Origin: an uncultured Sphingopyxis sp.
Lineage (GTDB): Bacteria > Pseudomonadota > Alphaproteobacteria > Sphingomonadales > Sphingomonadaceae
Assembly: GCA_936933955.1 (NCBI GenBank)
Contig: CAKZIN010000035.1
Location: forward strand, 1 to 64,000
Reading direction: 5' to 3'
Length of the DNA stretch: 64,000 bases
Positions 16,734 to 25,907 of this stretch are shown here, piece after piece. The notes under the pieces were generated by a model. It had not been told where the DNA came from. It was given only the letters and a program-made list of their open reading frames with translations, and did no database searches. A program made the translations under genes and the position numbers. Each line of letters starts with the position of its first letter. Within the stretch, counting starts at the first letter, position 1.

Positions 16734-17128
16734 CGAACGCGCCCGTGCGACGTGAGCCGGAGTGGCTCGCGGTCGACCTTCTGCTTGCAATCCATGATCG
16801 GCAGTTGGCGGAACACGGCGGCGGAGTTGGGGTGTGCAACATGGGAGCGCTCGAATCGGCGCTCGCTCGCCCGATCAACCGCTGGTCTTACGGTGAGGAC
16901 GACATAATCGCGCTCGCGGCGACGCTGGGTTTTGGCATCGCGCGCAATCATCCGTTCATCGACGGCAACAAGCGGAGCGCATGGGTCGCAACCCGCCTGT
17001 TCCTCGCCTTGAACGGGGTCGAGCTAAGCTTCGCTCCAGCCGACGCCATAGCCGCCGTACTCGCCCTCGCCGCGGGAGAGATCGGCGAGGACGAGCTGGC
17101 GCAGTGGTTGCGGGAGCGGGCGCTATGA
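16730..17128 (+). CDS. doc: Doc-type toxin (Fic/DOC family, death-on-curing)
   Basis: A 132-aa Fic-fold protein with the motif HPFIDGNKR at residues 74-82. Phage P1 Doc phosphorylates EF-Tu and stops translation; P1 Doc has an Ala where this one has Gly, and the Fic consensus has Gly. The size and the antitoxin next door fit the Doc toxin subgroup and not a large AMPylating Fic enzyme. The start codon overlaps the antitoxin stop (ATGA), and its own stop overlaps the glutaminase start (ATGA). The reaction (phosphorylation or AMP transfer) cannot be told from sequence. Confidence 0.88.
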   Translation: MTNAPVRREPEWLAVDLLLAIHDRQLAEHGGGVGVCNMGALESALARPINRWSYGEDDIIALAATLGFGIARNHPFIDGNKRSAWVATRLFLALNGVELSFAPADAIAAVLALAAGEIGEDELAQWLRERAL

Positions 17129-18069
17129 CGTTGCAGGCGACGCTCGACGCCATCGCTGCGGAGATGGCCGCGAGTAGCGATCGCGGGCGAGTCGCGGATT
17201 ACATCCCGGCGCTCGGGCGGGTCGATCCGAACCAGTTCGCCATCGCCGTGGTCACCGCCGATGGGCAGCGCCACGCCGCCGGAAGCTGCGACACGCGCTT
17301 TTCGATCCAGTCGATCAGCAAGGTGTTCCTGCTCAGCCTGGCGCTTGCCCGCGTCGGGCCGCGCTTGTGGGAGCGTGTCGGGCGCGAACCTTCGGGATCG
17401 GCGTTCAATTCGATCGTCCAGCTGGAAAGCGAGCATGGCATCCCGCGCAACCCGTTCATCAACGCGGGAGCGATCGCGGTCGCCGATGCGCTGGTGGCGG
17501 ATAGCGAGGCGAGCGTGCAGACCGCGGTGCTGGTCGACTATATCCGCCGCCTCGCGGGGGACGACCGCGACGGTGACGAGCGCGTCGCGGTCGACACGGA
17601 GGTGGCGGAAAGCGAAGCTTCGACGGGCCATCGCAACTCCGCGCTCGCTCACTTCATGAAGAGCTACGGCACCGTCGACACCGTTGGCCCTGCGCTTCGC
17701 CTCTATTTCAACGCCTGCTCGATCGCGATGAGTGCGCGGCAATTGGCGGAGGCGGGTCGGTTTCTGATGCACGGCGGCGTGCAGCCCGGCACCGGCGAGA
17801 CTTTCCTGTCGCCGCAACAGGCGCGCCGCGTCGCTGCGCTGATGCTCACCTGCGGGCATTACGACGGGTCGGGGGAGTTCGCGTTCCGCGTCGGCATCCC
17901 AGGCAAGTCCGGCGTCGGCGGCGGCATCCTCGCCATCGTGCCCGGCGTCGCAAGCATCGCCGCCTGGTCACCCGGCCTCAACGAACGCGGCAATTCAAAG
18001 CTCGCCAGCATGGCCTTGGAGCGCCTGTCGGAGGCGATGAACTGGTCGGTCTTCACCCCGCAGGATTGA
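17125..18069 (+). CDS. glsA: Glutaminase
   Basis: Hydrolyses glutamine to glutamate and ammonia; cytosolic, beta-lactamase-like fold. The product is 314 aa, the usual length. The catalytic Ser-x-x-Lys is S63-I-S-K66 in FSIQSISKVF, and further family signatures are GIPRNPFINAGAI and KSGVGGGILAIVPG. ATG at 17125 overlaps the doc stop (ATGA), so its translation should be coupled to the toxin. No other promoter is evident in between. Such enzymes commonly support acid tolerance or nitrogen release, but their role here is not known. Confidence 0.95.
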   Translation: MTLQATLDAIAAEMAASSDRGRVADYIPALGRVDPNQFAIAVVTADGQRHAAGSCDTRFSIQSISKVFLLSLALARVGPRLWERVGREPSGSAFNSIVQLESEHGIPRNPFINAGAIAVADALVADSEASVQTAVLVDYIRRLAGDDRDGDERVAVDTEVAESEASTGHRNSALAHFMKSYGTVDTVGPALRLYFNACSIAMSARQLAEAGRFLMHGGVQPGTGETFLSPQQARRVAALMLTCGHYDGSGEFAFRVGIPGKSGVGGGILAIVPGVASIAAWSPGLNERGNSKLASMALERLSEAMNWSVFTPQD

Positions 18070-18113
18070 CCGGCGGCTTCGCCTTGACCCCTCCGATCGA
18101 GCGCGCGGCGTGG

Positions 18114-19397
18114 TTAACGCAGCGCCGGTTCGCCCTCGGCCTCGATGTCGCCTTCGCGGTCGATGTCACCCATGTCATCGGCTTGATACTCCGCATGGCG
18201 CGGGTGCAGCGGCGCGATCCTCAGCACGGCATAGCCCAGGAGCGCTGACAGCAACGATCCGGCGAGCGTGCCGATCTTGGCCTCCTCCACCAGCAGCGGG
18301 TCGCGGAACGCGAGGCCGCCGATGAACAGGCTCATGGTGAAGCCGATCCCGCACATCAGTCCGACGCCCCAGACCTGTAGCCAGGTGGTGCCGCGCGGCC
18401 GCCGCGCAAAGCCGCTCTTCACCGCCAGCCACACCGCGCCGAGGATGCCGAGCTGCTTGCCGAGGAACAGCCCCAGCGCCACTCCGACGGGCACAGGCGC
18501 AAGCAGCGCCTCGGTGGGGAGGTCGATGACGCGCACCCCCGCGTTGACGAGACCGAACAGCGGCACGATCGCAAATGCCACCCACGGCGCGAGCGAATGC
18601 TCCAGCTTATGCAGCGGGCTTTCGGGGCTGTCGGGGCCGACCGGGGTGCGCACCAGCGGCACGGCAAAGGCAGCGAGGACGCCAGCGATTGTCGCGTGAA
18701 CGCCCGATTGCAGGACCACCCACCAGAGGACCACGAACCCGACCGCGTAAAAGGCGAGGTGCCGCACACCCATGCGGTTCGCCGCGAACATCGCCGCCAG
18801 GATCGAGGCGGCAGCGGCGACCGCCCACAGCTTGATCGACGCGGTGTAGAACAGCGCGATGATCGCCACCGCGCCCATGTCGTCGACGATGGCGACGGTC
18901 ACGAGGAACAGTTTGAGCGATACCGGCGCCCGCGGCCCCAGCAGCGAAAGGACGCCGATGGCAAAGGCGATGTCGGTCGCGGCGGGGATCGCCCAGCCAT
19001 GCGCTAAGTCTGGTGCGTTGCCTACAACTACAAGATAGATCGCTGCAGGAGCGACCATTCCAGCGATCGCTGCGACGATCGGTAAGCGGCGCTGCGACCA
19101 GCTCGACAGCCGCCCGTCGACCCACTCGCGTTTGATCTCCAGCCCGACGAACCAGAAAAATATCGCCATCAGCCCATCGTTGACGAGCAGGTGCAACGTC
19201 GTCGGCCCAAGCTTTTCGCTGAGCGGCGGAAGGATCGGCGCTTCGAAAGCGTGGTGTAATGCGGGGCCGACCGGACTGTTGGCGAGGATCATCGCCAACG
19301 CTGCCGCGAACATCAGCAGAATTCCGCCCGCCGCTTCGCTGCTCAAGATACGCGCAACGACGCTGCGCGGGGCGGTAGTGTCAGCGTGGGCCTGCAT
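18114..19397 (-). CDS. nhaA: Na+/H+ antiporter NhaA
   Basis: An inner-membrane antiporter, 427 aa, with about twelve helices. It exports sodium in exchange for protons. The family core is clear: ATDIAFAIGVLSLLG holds the ion-binding aspartate (D163/D164 equivalents with the DD in IVDDMGAVAIIALFYT), and the C-terminal GFTMSLFIGGLAF region is conserved. A ~35-residue acidic tail (DDMGDIDREGDIEAEGE) follows the last helix. It converges with the glutaminase (44 bp apart). Confidence 0.96.
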   Translation of the reverse strand: MQAHADTTAPRSVVARILSSEAAGGILLMFAAALAMILANSPVGPALHHAFEAPILPPLSEKLGPTTLHLLVNDGLMAIFFWFVGLEIKREWVDGRLSSWSQRRLPIVAAIAGMVAPAAIYLVVVGNAPDLAHGWAIPAATDIAFAIGVLSLLGPRAPVSLKLFLVTVAIVDDMGAVAIIALFYTASIKLWAVAAAASILAAMFAANRMGVRHLAFYAVGFVVLWWVVLQSGVHATIAGVLAAFAVPLVRTPVGPDSPESPLHKLEHSLAPWVAFAIVPLFGLVNAGVRVIDLPTEALLAPVPVGVALGLFLGKQLGILGAVWLAVKSGFARRPRGTTWLQVWGVGLMCGIGFTMSLFIGGLAFRDPLLVEEAKIGTLAGSLLSALLGYAVLRIAPLHPRHAEYQADDMGDIDREGDIEAEGEPALR

Positions 19398-19492
19398 GGG
19401 CCTGGCCTAAACGACGCGGCTTACAAGGCCAAGCTTACCGGGTCGATTTGCTCGCAAAAACAACGCGCCCCTGGGCTGAGGCGTAGGGGTCT

Positions 19493-20107
19493 CTAACCCA
19501 CCCAGCCCGCGACGTCGGCCGCGACGCGATTGGCTGCGTCGTTGAGCGCCTGCCCAACGCCGACCGGCTCCACCGCGGTGATGGGAACGCGCGCTTCGAA
19601 CCGGCGCTGGACCACCTGCGCGCCCGCATCGGACAGACGCTGCGCCTGATAGGTGACGACCGCCTCCATGCGATCCGCGTCGACCCCGAACTCCATCAAT
19701 TGGCCCGCGAGCAGCTCGCCCGGACCGGCGACATACTGGCTTTCGTCGAGCACCAGACGGCTGCCCCGAGCGGCGACGGTTTCCGACAGCAGTCGCTGGA
19801 ACAACCGTGCGGGGGCCTCCACCCACTGCGCGTCCTTTACGTAGGCGATCTGCGTGCCTGCCGTCGTCACCGGCACGCGCTGCGTGCGCAGTTTTTGAGG
19901 CACGGTGGGCACAAGGATCGTGAGCGCCGCATTGACCGCACCGCGTCGTTCACTGCCCGGCTGCACCCCCACTCCAGCGGCGTTGAGCGACAAGAGGCTC
20001 GCGGGCGGCTTGGGGGTGAGACTGATGCAGCCAGCGAGCGCACTCGTCGCAGCGGCAAGCGCAAGCACACGTGCGCCAAACCGCGCCTTGCCGAAGTCAG
20101 CGCGCAT
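19493..20107 (-). CDS. ABC-type transport auxiliary lipoprotein (PqiC/ABC_trans_aux-like)
   Basis: A 204-aa lipoprotein with a lipobox (LAGC, cysteine near residue 26). It belongs to the auxiliary lipoprotein family that accompanies MCE transport systems and likely acts at the outer membrane or in the periplasm. The ATG at 20107 shares a base with the mlaD stop (TGATG); a GTG at 20110 would overlap it as GTGA. It is the last gene of the mlaE-mlaF-mlaD unit, where an MlaC-like binding protein is often found in gammaproteobacteria. Confidence 0.82.
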   Translation of the reverse strand: MRADFGKARFGARVLALAAATSALAGCISLTPKPPASLLSLNAAGVGVQPGSERRGAVNAALTILVPTVPQKLRTQRVPVTTAGTQIAYVKDAQWVEAPARLFQRLLSETVAARGSRLVLDESQYVAGPGELLAGQLMEFGVDADRMEAVVTYQAQRLSDAGAQVVQRRFEARVPITAVEPVGVGQALNDAANRVAADVAGWVG

Positions 20108-21051
20108 CACTTCTTCCCCTCATAATCGGGCAACCGCGTGCCGAGCACGCCCCCCGCCCCCTGTGTGTCGAGCCGTTCGGCGACCGCGCCGAGCGACTGG
20201 CTGGTCTGGCGCAGGTCGCGGATCAGCGCGTTCGCCTCCGGAATGGTGCGATTGCTGAACGATTGCAGCCCCGGCCGCGCTTCCTCGATCGCGCTTTGCA
20301 GCGTCGCCACCGACTGTTGGGTCGAGGCGATGGTGCGTCGGAGGTCGCGCGTGATTGCCTGCCCGTCGCGATCGACCAGCCGTCCGGTGGTATCCGCCAG
20401 CCGCGCGACCGCCGCCGCCGCCTCGCCCGCTTGCCGCGTCGCCGCGCGCGCATCGCGCAGCGTCGCATCGAGCTGCGGCGTGGTGTCGGCGACGTTGCCG
20501 GTGATGCGATCGACGTTGGTCAGGATACCCGCGAGACTCTCCCGATTGCGATCATCGGCGAGCTGAGCGACCCGTTCCGTGAGATCGGAGATGCGCTGCA
20601 ACAGCTGCGGCGCGGTGTTGAGGATTTCGCCGAGGCCCGCAAGGCGCGTCGGGATCTCCGGCCGTCCGGCGCGTCCGATCGCGGTAATCGGCGCGGCACC
20701 CGGTCGCGCGCCGTCGAGCGCAACCTCACTCACCCCGGTGAAGCCCACCCCGCTGATCGCCGCGGTGGTACCTTGCAGTACCGGCGTGTCAGGATCGACC
20801 TCGATCCGCACGCGCACGAAGCGGGGGTCGGGAAGCCACAGCTTGATGTCCTTGACCTGCCCCGCCGGCACGCCCTTGATCTTGACCGGCGAACCTTTGT
20901 TGAGGCCGGAGACCTCCTGGCTGAAGAAGATATCGTATTCGACGCGGTTGCGGCTGCCCGCGTTGGCGAGCCAAATCGCAAAGCCGCCGATCGCTAACAG
21001 CAGCAGCAGCGCCACCGCGCCGACGAGGAGGTTGTTCGAACGGGTTTCCAT
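20107..21051 (-). CDS. mlaD: MlaD-type MCE-domain substrate-binding protein
   Basis: A 314-aa protein anchored by one N-terminal helix (residues 9-29), with one MCE domain (about residues 38-118; GLNKGSPVKIKGVPAGQVKDI is the family core) and a long coiled-coil-like region to residue ~300. In this family hexameric MCE rings sit on the permease and pass lipids between membranes. The coiled-coil tail suggests a longer periplasm-spanning assembly than E. coli MlaD (183 aa). It is joined to mlaF and to the lipoprotein by TGATG overlaps. Confidence 0.92.
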   Translation of the reverse strand: METRSNNLLVGAVALLLLLAIGGFAIWLANAGSRNRVEYDIFFSQEVSGLNKGSPVKIKGVPAGQVKDIKLWLPDPRFVRVRIEVDPDTPVLQGTTAAISGVGFTGVSEVALDGARPGAAPITAIGRAGRPEIPTRLAGLGEILNTAPQLLQRISDLTERVAQLADDRNRESLAGILTNVDRITGNVADTTPQLDATLRDARAATRQAGEAAAAVARLADTTGRLVDRDGQAITRDLRRTIASTQQSVATLQSAIEEARPGLQSFSNRTIPEANALIRDLRQTSQSLGAVAERLDTQGAGGVLGTRLPDYEGKK

Positions 21052-22025
21052 CAGCTTCTGTCCTCGTGACGCGCAGGGTCGTCGGCCGGGGTGTTGTTAC
21101 CGGCGGATGGTAGCGGAGCTCTGTCGGGAATGGCAGCGTCCCCGGCGCTATCAGGCGCAGATCGGCTGGGCGGCACCTCCGCGCGCGCCGCCCCGGTGTT
21201 CGCGTCGGCCGCCATGCGTCCGCGCGGGCCGCTGAAATATTCGCGGATCCACGGATGGTCGGTAGCGACGAGCTCGTCGATTGTGCCCACCGCGGTGACC
21301 TTCTGGTCGGCGAGCACCGCCACCCGGTCGCAGACGCTGTGCAGCGTATCGAGGTCGTGGGTGATCAACAGCACGGTCAGCCCTAACGTATCCGCCAGCT
21401 CGCGGATCAGATCGTCGAACGCTGCCGCTGAGATGGGGTCGAGACCCGCGGTCGGTTCGTCCAGGAAGAGCAGCGCGGGGTCTAGCGCCAACGCCCGCGC
21501 CAGCGCCGCGCGCTTGATCATCCCGCCCGACAGTTCAGCGGGATATTTCGGCCCAGCATCCGCCGGCAGCCCCGCCAGCACGACCTTGTAAGCGGCGATT
21601 TCGTCGAGAAAGCGCTGGTCGTAACGGGGATAATATTCGCGGATCGGGACTTGCACATTCTCCGCCACGGTGAGCGTCGAGAACAGCGCGCCGCCCTGAA
21701 ACAGCACGCCCCAGCGGCGGCGCACCTCCCGCATGGTTTCGGGGTCGCCATCGCCGTTGGCGTGCTGGCCGAAGATCTGGATGTCGCCCGCAAGCGGCTG
21801 CTGGAGTCCGATGATCGAGCGCATCAGGACCGACTTGCCGGTGCCCGACCCGCCCACAACGCCCATGATCTCCCCAACCTTGACGTCGAGGTCGAGGTCC
21901 CTGTGGATGTAGTTGTCGCCGAAGCAGTTGGTCAGCCCGCGCACCCGGATGGCGAGGTTACCCTCCATCGCCTCGTCGAGGGTCGGGACCTCTTCCTCAG
22001 GCTCGTCGGCGAGAAACAGGTCCAT
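21051..22025 (-). CDS. mlaF: MlaF-type ABC transporter ATP-binding protein
   Basis: A 324-aa ATPase of the lipid-transport ABC system. Walker A is GGSGTGKS, the signature is LSGGM, Walker B is LLFLDEPT, and the switch is ITHDLDTL. About 50 C-terminal residues past the usual end are polar and low-complexity. The ATG at 22025 (MDLFLADEPEE) shares a base with the mlaE stop (TGATG). A much longer frame upstream is a shadow of mlaE. Confidence 0.95.
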   Translation of the reverse strand: MDLFLADEPEEEVPTLDEAMEGNLAIRVRGLTNCFGDNYIHRDLDLDVKVGEIMGVVGGSGTGKSVLMRSIIGLQQPLAGDIQIFGQHANGDGDPETMREVRRRWGVLFQGGALFSTLTVAENVQVPIREYYPRYDQRFLDEIAAYKVVLAGLPADAGPKYPAELSGGMIKRAALARALALDPALLFLDEPTAGLDPISAAAFDDLIRELADTLGLTVLLITHDLDTLHSVCDRVAVLADQKVTAVGTIDELVATDHPWIREYFSGPRGRMAADANTGAARAEVPPSRSAPDSAGDAAIPDRAPLPSAGNNTPADDPARHEDRS

Positions 22026-23146
22026 CAGTTCCAACCGATCGAGGAGAAGAACACCGCGAAAAAGGCGTCGAGCACGATCACCAGGAAAATGCCCTGGACC
22101 ACCGCCGCGGTGGTGCGCTTGCCCACCTCCTCCGCGTTCGCCTTCACCTGAAAGCCGTGATAGCAGCCGGTCACCGCAATGATCAGCCCAAACACCGGCG
22201 CCTTGATCAGCATCGCCCAGAAGTCGGTCATCGGAATGATGTCGCGCAGCAACTGGAAGTAGGTGAGCGGCGGGATCGAGAGACCGATCCAGCAGAACAC
22301 TGCGCCGCCGATGATCGCCCACATCGCGGCGTAGAAGCCGAGCAACGGCATCATTATGATCGTCGCCAGAACGCGCGGCACCGACAGCGCCTCGGTCGGG
22401 TCGACGCCGATGGTGCGCATCGCGTCGACCTCTTCGGTGAGCTTCATCGTGCCGATCTGAGCGGCGAAGGCGCTTCCGGAGCGCCCTGCGACCATGATCG
22501 CGGTCATCAGCACGCCCAGCTCGCGCACCGAAGAGCGGCCTACGAGGTTGACGGTGAAAATCTCCAGCCCGAACAGTTCGAGCTGGACCGCGCCCTGCTG
22601 CGCGATGACGATGCCGATGAGGAACAGCATCAGCCCGACGATGGCGAGCGCGGTGACGCCGACCGACTCCATCGCCGAGGTCAGCGCCGACCAGCGGATG
22701 CGTCGGCGGGGCCGAGCGAGGACGCGGCCCAAGCCGATGAGGACGCCGCCCAGGAAGGCGACGAGCTGCAGGAACTCGCGCGAGATAAGGGAGACCGCCG
22801 CGCCGACGCTTTCGACGAACTGGCGGAAGCGGCCTTCGCGCTCGGGACGCAGGCGAACCGGCTGGTCGGCGACGCGGACCGTTTCGATCAGCCGCTCCGC
22901 GTCCGCGCTGGCGCCGAAAATGTCGGCGCCGGTGTCCTTGACGATCCGTTCGACCAGCCATGCGCCGACAGTGTCAATACGCTCGATGTCGCTGAGGTCG
23001 ACGCGCGCCACCCCGCCGCGCCGGGCGAGGTCGCCCATCAGCGCATCGTACATGGTTCCGATCCGCGCCAGGGTGTAGCGGCCGGAAAGCCGCAACACGC
23101 CGTCGCTGCCGTCCCCTTCAAACGCATATTCGGCAGCGAGACCCAT
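22025..23146 (-). CDS. mlaE: MlaE-type lipid ABC permease with N-terminal STAS domain
   Basis: A 373-aa inner-membrane permease (five or so helices from about residue 120). Before it is a ~100-residue STAS-like domain (VDLSDIERIDTVGAWLVER), which in E. coli is the separate protein MlaB; here the two are fused. The permease core has ELGVLMTAIMVAGRSGSAFAAQIG and EEVDAMRTIGVDP, typical of MlaE. ATG at 23146 is preferred; ATGs at 23164 and 23182 are possible. It is the first gene of a four-gene operon. Confidence 0.92.
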   Translation of the reverse strand: MGLAAEYAFEGDGSDGVLRLSGRYTLARIGTMYDALMGDLARRGGVARVDLSDIERIDTVGAWLVERIVKDTGADIFGASADAERLIETVRVADQPVRLRPEREGRFRQFVESVGAAVSLISREFLQLVAFLGGVLIGLGRVLARPRRRIRWSALTSAMESVGVTALAIVGLMLFLIGIVIAQQGAVQLELFGLEIFTVNLVGRSSVRELGVLMTAIMVAGRSGSAFAAQIGTMKLTEEVDAMRTIGVDPTEALSVPRVLATIIMMPLLGFYAAMWAIIGGAVFCWIGLSIPPLTYFQLLRDIIPMTDFWAMLIKAPVFGLIIAVTGCYHGFQVKANAEEVGKRTTAAVVQGIFLVIVLDAFFAVFFSSIGWN

Positions 23147-23269
23147 TCGCGCGCTTGTGCGCATCCACGCGGCAGGGAGCAAGCGGTTTTCGGCTGGTCC
23201 CCGACCGCGGCTCGGTTCGGCGGCGGCGGTGCGTGGGTCAGCTCACCTCACCGCGCACCTACCCCCCGC

Positions 23270-24571
23270 TCAAACCGCGTCGAGCGCCTGGCGGAAGTCG
23301 GCGATGAGGTCGTCCGGATCCTCGATGCCGATCGACAGCCGGACGAGGTTGGGGGTGATGCCGAGCCGCGCCTTGCGATCGTCGGCGACCGACAGGTGGG
23401 TCATCGCGGCGGGTGCCGACGCGAGCGTTTCGGTCCCGCCAAGGCTCACCGCCAGCTTGGCGATCTTGAGCGCGTCGAGGAAGCGGAACGCCTCCGCCTC
23501 GCCGCCCTTCACGAACAGCGAAAAGGTGCTGCCCGCGCCGGTGCAGTGGCGGTCGAACACGTCCTTTTGCGGACCTTCCGGGAGCAGGCCGAGATAGCCC
23601 AGCCCATCGACCTTGGGATGCTCCGCCAGCATCGCGCAGACCGCCGCCGCATTGTCGCCCGCGCGGCTCATGCGCAGTTCCAGCGTTTCGAGGCTGCGCA
23701 TCAGCATCCACGCGGTGTTCGGGTCGCAGATCGTGCCCAGCGTGTTCCTCAGCGCGCGCAGCGGCGCCAGCCAGCGCTTCGCCCCCAACACCCCACCCGC
23801 GACCAGGTCGCTGTGCCCGCCCGCATATTTGGTGAGGCTGTAGACGACCATGTCGGCGCCCTGGCGGATCGGGCGCGCCCACAGCGGACCGAGCAGCGTA
23901 TTGTCGATGGCGATCGGCGGGCGGCTCTCCGCGTCGAAGGCAGCATCGACCGCGGCGCGGGTCGCCTCCACATCGCACAGCGCGTTGGTGGGGTTGGCGG
24001 GGCTTTCGAGATAGACCATCGCCACCCGCCCGCCGCGCTCCGCCGCCTGCGCCTTGGCCTGCGCCAGCACCGCGTCGAGTTCGGCACGCGTCGCTTCGGC
24101 AGGGTAGTCGAGAAAGCTGACGCCCCAGCGGCTCATCACCTTGGCGATAAAGGTTTCGGTCGCGGCGTAGAGCGGTCCCGAATGCACGATCACGTCATTC
24201 TGCCCGACGTGCGCCAGCAGCATGGTGCCGATGGCGGACATGCCGCTCGAGAAGACGAGCGCCTCCTCGGCCTCGTCCCACACGGCGAGGCGTTCCTCGA
24301 GGATTTGCTGGTTGGGGCCGTTGAACCGCGAGTAGACGAGCCCGTCGTCGCCCTCGTTGGCGCGTTTCCCCGTGATCCCTTCAAAGAAATGCTTGCCCGC
24401 CGCGGCGTTGGGGAAGGCAAAGGTGGAAGTGAGGAAGATCGGCGGCTTCAGCGCGCCTTCGCTCAACATCGGATCGAATCCGTGGCCCATCATCAGCGTC
24501 GCGGGCGAAAGCGCGCGATTGCCGATGGTGCGGGTGGAGGGCTTGGGTTTGCGGGTCGGGGTGTCGGTCAT
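23270..24571 (-). CDS. Cys/Met metabolism PLP-dependent lyase (cystathionine gamma-synthase / methionine gamma-lyase family)
   Basis: A 433-aa PLP enzyme. The PLP lysine is in VVYSLTKYAGGHSD, and the family pattern GMSAIGTMLLAHV is present in the first half. The family includes cystathionine gamma-synthase, gamma-lyase, methionine gamma-lyase and sulfhydrylases, and I cannot choose among them from sequence. The N-terminal ~25 residues are basic and unconserved. It lies after mlaE in the same direction but 123 bp away and is probably separately transcribed. Confidence 0.85.
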   Translation of the reverse strand: MTDTPTRKPKPSTRTIGNRALSPATLMMGHGFDPMLSEGALKPPIFLTSTFAFPNAAAGKHFFEGITGKRANEGDDGLVYSRFNGPNQQILEERLAVWDEAEEALVFSSGMSAIGTMLLAHVGQNDVIVHSGPLYAATETFIAKVMSRWGVSFLDYPAEATRAELDAVLAQAKAQAAERGGRVAMVYLESPANPTNALCDVEATRAAVDAAFDAESRPPIAIDNTLLGPLWARPIRQGADMVVYSLTKYAGGHSDLVAGGVLGAKRWLAPLRALRNTLGTICDPNTAWMLMRSLETLELRMSRAGDNAAAVCAMLAEHPKVDGLGYLGLLPEGPQKDVFDRHCTGAGSTFSLFVKGGEAEAFRFLDALKIAKLAVSLGGTETLASAPAAMTHLSVADDRKARLGITPNLVRLSIGIEDPDDLIADFRQALDAV

Positions 24572-24672
24572 CGCTCAGCCCTGCGGCGCAGGGCGCGCGG
24601 GGTCAAGTTTGGGGCTGCCGATCACCCTTTAGAACTGGCCGCGACCATCCGCGGGATGGTAAGCCAAGCTCG

Positions 24673-25401
24673 TCAGATCGCCACCACGCTCCAATTCCTC
24701 CCCGCCCGCGCGCCATCGCGGCGGTGGCTGTGCAGCCGGGGATCGGCGAAGGTGTCGAGCCCCAAATCCTCCACGCGGCGAACGCCCGCCAGCGCGAGGC
24801 GCATCGCCACCCACGCGGGAAGGTCGAAATACCAGCGCCCGGGCGTCCGACTGTCGGTGAAAAAGGCCTCGCTTGGCGGATGGTCGCGCACGAATGCCTC
24901 GAACAGCGGCGCATCGACTTCGTAGGCGGCGCGGGCGATGGTCGGGCCGATTGCGGCGACGATATGGTCGCGCCGCGCGCCCAGCGCGCACATCGCCTCG
25001 ATCGTCGCATCGGTGACCCCGGCAAGCGCGCCACGCCAGCCCGCGTGCGCCGCCCCGATCACTCCCGCCGCCGCATCGGAGAGGAGCACTGGCGTGCAGT
25101 CCGCCGTGCGGATGGCGAGCGCGGTGCCCGGAGTTGCGGAGACCATCGCGTCCGCCTCCGGAGGGAGCGCCGCGCCGTCCCAACCGGCATCGACGATCGC
25201 GACGTCGCGCCCGTGCACCTGCCGCACCCACGCGAGCCTCGCACCCGGCGCGACCATCTCGGCGCAGCGTGCCGCGCCCGCGCGCGTGCTCGCCTCGTCG
25301 GTGCCCTCGCTACCATGTGCGACGCCGAAGAAGCCGTGCGCCACGTCGGCGAGCAAGGCCGCACGCCAAGGACCTTCGCCGGTCACAATGCGAGCCTCCA
25401 C
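24673..25401 (-). CDS. pgeF: Peptidoglycan editing factor / purine nucleoside phosphorylase YfiH-LACC1 family
   Basis: A 242-aa copper- or zinc-binding protein of the YfiH/LACC1 group (once named polyphenol oxidase). In E. coli it removes wrong amino acids from peptidoglycan precursors, and other members act on adenosine. Signature motifs are WVRQVHGRDV, TADCTPVLL and GAAHAGWRG. It starts with GTG at 25401, overlapping the GNAT gene by 19 bp. It ends the lgt-midA-GNAT-pgeF operon. Confidence 0.92.
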   Translation of the reverse strand: MEARIVTGEGPWRAALLADVAHGFFGVAHGSEGTDEASTRAGAARCAEMVAPGARLAWVRQVHGRDVAIVDAGWDGAALPPEADAMVSATPGTALAIRTADCTPVLLSDAAAGVIGAAHAGWRGALAGVTDATIEAMCALGARRDHIVAAIGPTIARAAYEVDAPLFEAFVRDHPPSEAFFTDSRTPGRWYFDLPAWVAMRLALAGVRRVEDLGLDTFADPRLHSHRRDGARAGRNWSVVAI

Positions 25402-25907
25402 AGGCGATCGTCATCCTCGACGCTGCCGACCATGTAAATGAGCTTCCCCACCTCCACAAAGCCATGCCGCGCGTAGAAGCGTTGTGCTCGATGGTTGCCG
25501 TGCCACACCGAGAGGTAGAGCGCCGCCGCGCCGCGCGCGCGCGCCTCCCCCACCACCCGCGTCAGCATTGCGTCCGCAATGCCGCGCCCGTGCAGCGTCG
25601 ACGCGAGGTAGAGCTGATGCAGCTCCCACGCCCGTTCCTCGGCGGGCACATCCTGCTTTGAAGGACCGGCGAGCGCATAGCCCGCTACAGTGCCATGGTC
25701 CTCCGCGAGTTCCAGCCATTGCTGCGCATCGTCCGCGGCGCGCGCGTAGCGTTCGGGGCCCATCGCGTCGGCGAAAAAGGCGGCGAGGTCGGCGGGTGGA
25801 TAGGTGTCGGCGCCAAAGGTCGCGACGAAGCTCTCCTGCGCCACCGCCGCAACGACTGCCGCATCCTGAGCGCTTGCGAGACGAAGGCGCACGCCATCGA
25901 CGATCAT
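25383..25907 (-). CDS. GNAT-family N-acetyltransferase
   Basis: A 174-aa GNAT enzyme of the ribosomal-protein-acetyltransferase type. The acetyl-CoA motif is LYLASTLHGRGIADAMLTR, and the C-terminal YARHGFVEVGKL is typical. Its ATG (25907) overlaps the midA stop by ATGA, and its 3' end overlaps pgeF by 19 bp. The substrate is unknown. Confidence 0.88.
   Translation of the reverse strand: MIVDGVRLRLASAQDAAVVAAVAQESFVATFGADTYPPADLAAFFADAMGPERYARAADDAQQWLELAEDHGTVAGYALAGPSKQDVPAEERAWELHQLYLASTLHGRGIADAMLTRVVGEARARGAAALYLSVWHGNHRAQRFYARHGFVEVGKLIYMVGSVEDDDRLWRLAL

Noticed and set aside
24578..24594. GCCCTG/CAGGGC hairpin between pgeF and the PLP lyase gene
   Set aside because: It has a 6-bp stem without a T run on either strand and is common by chance at this G+C, so I did not call it a terminator.
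22157..24925. A very long open frame (over 900 codons) on the plus strand, opposite mlaE/mlaF and the PLP lyase
   Set aside because: It is antisense to well-supported genes; its composition is Arg/His/Asp-rich low-complexity, as expected from high-G+C shadow frames.
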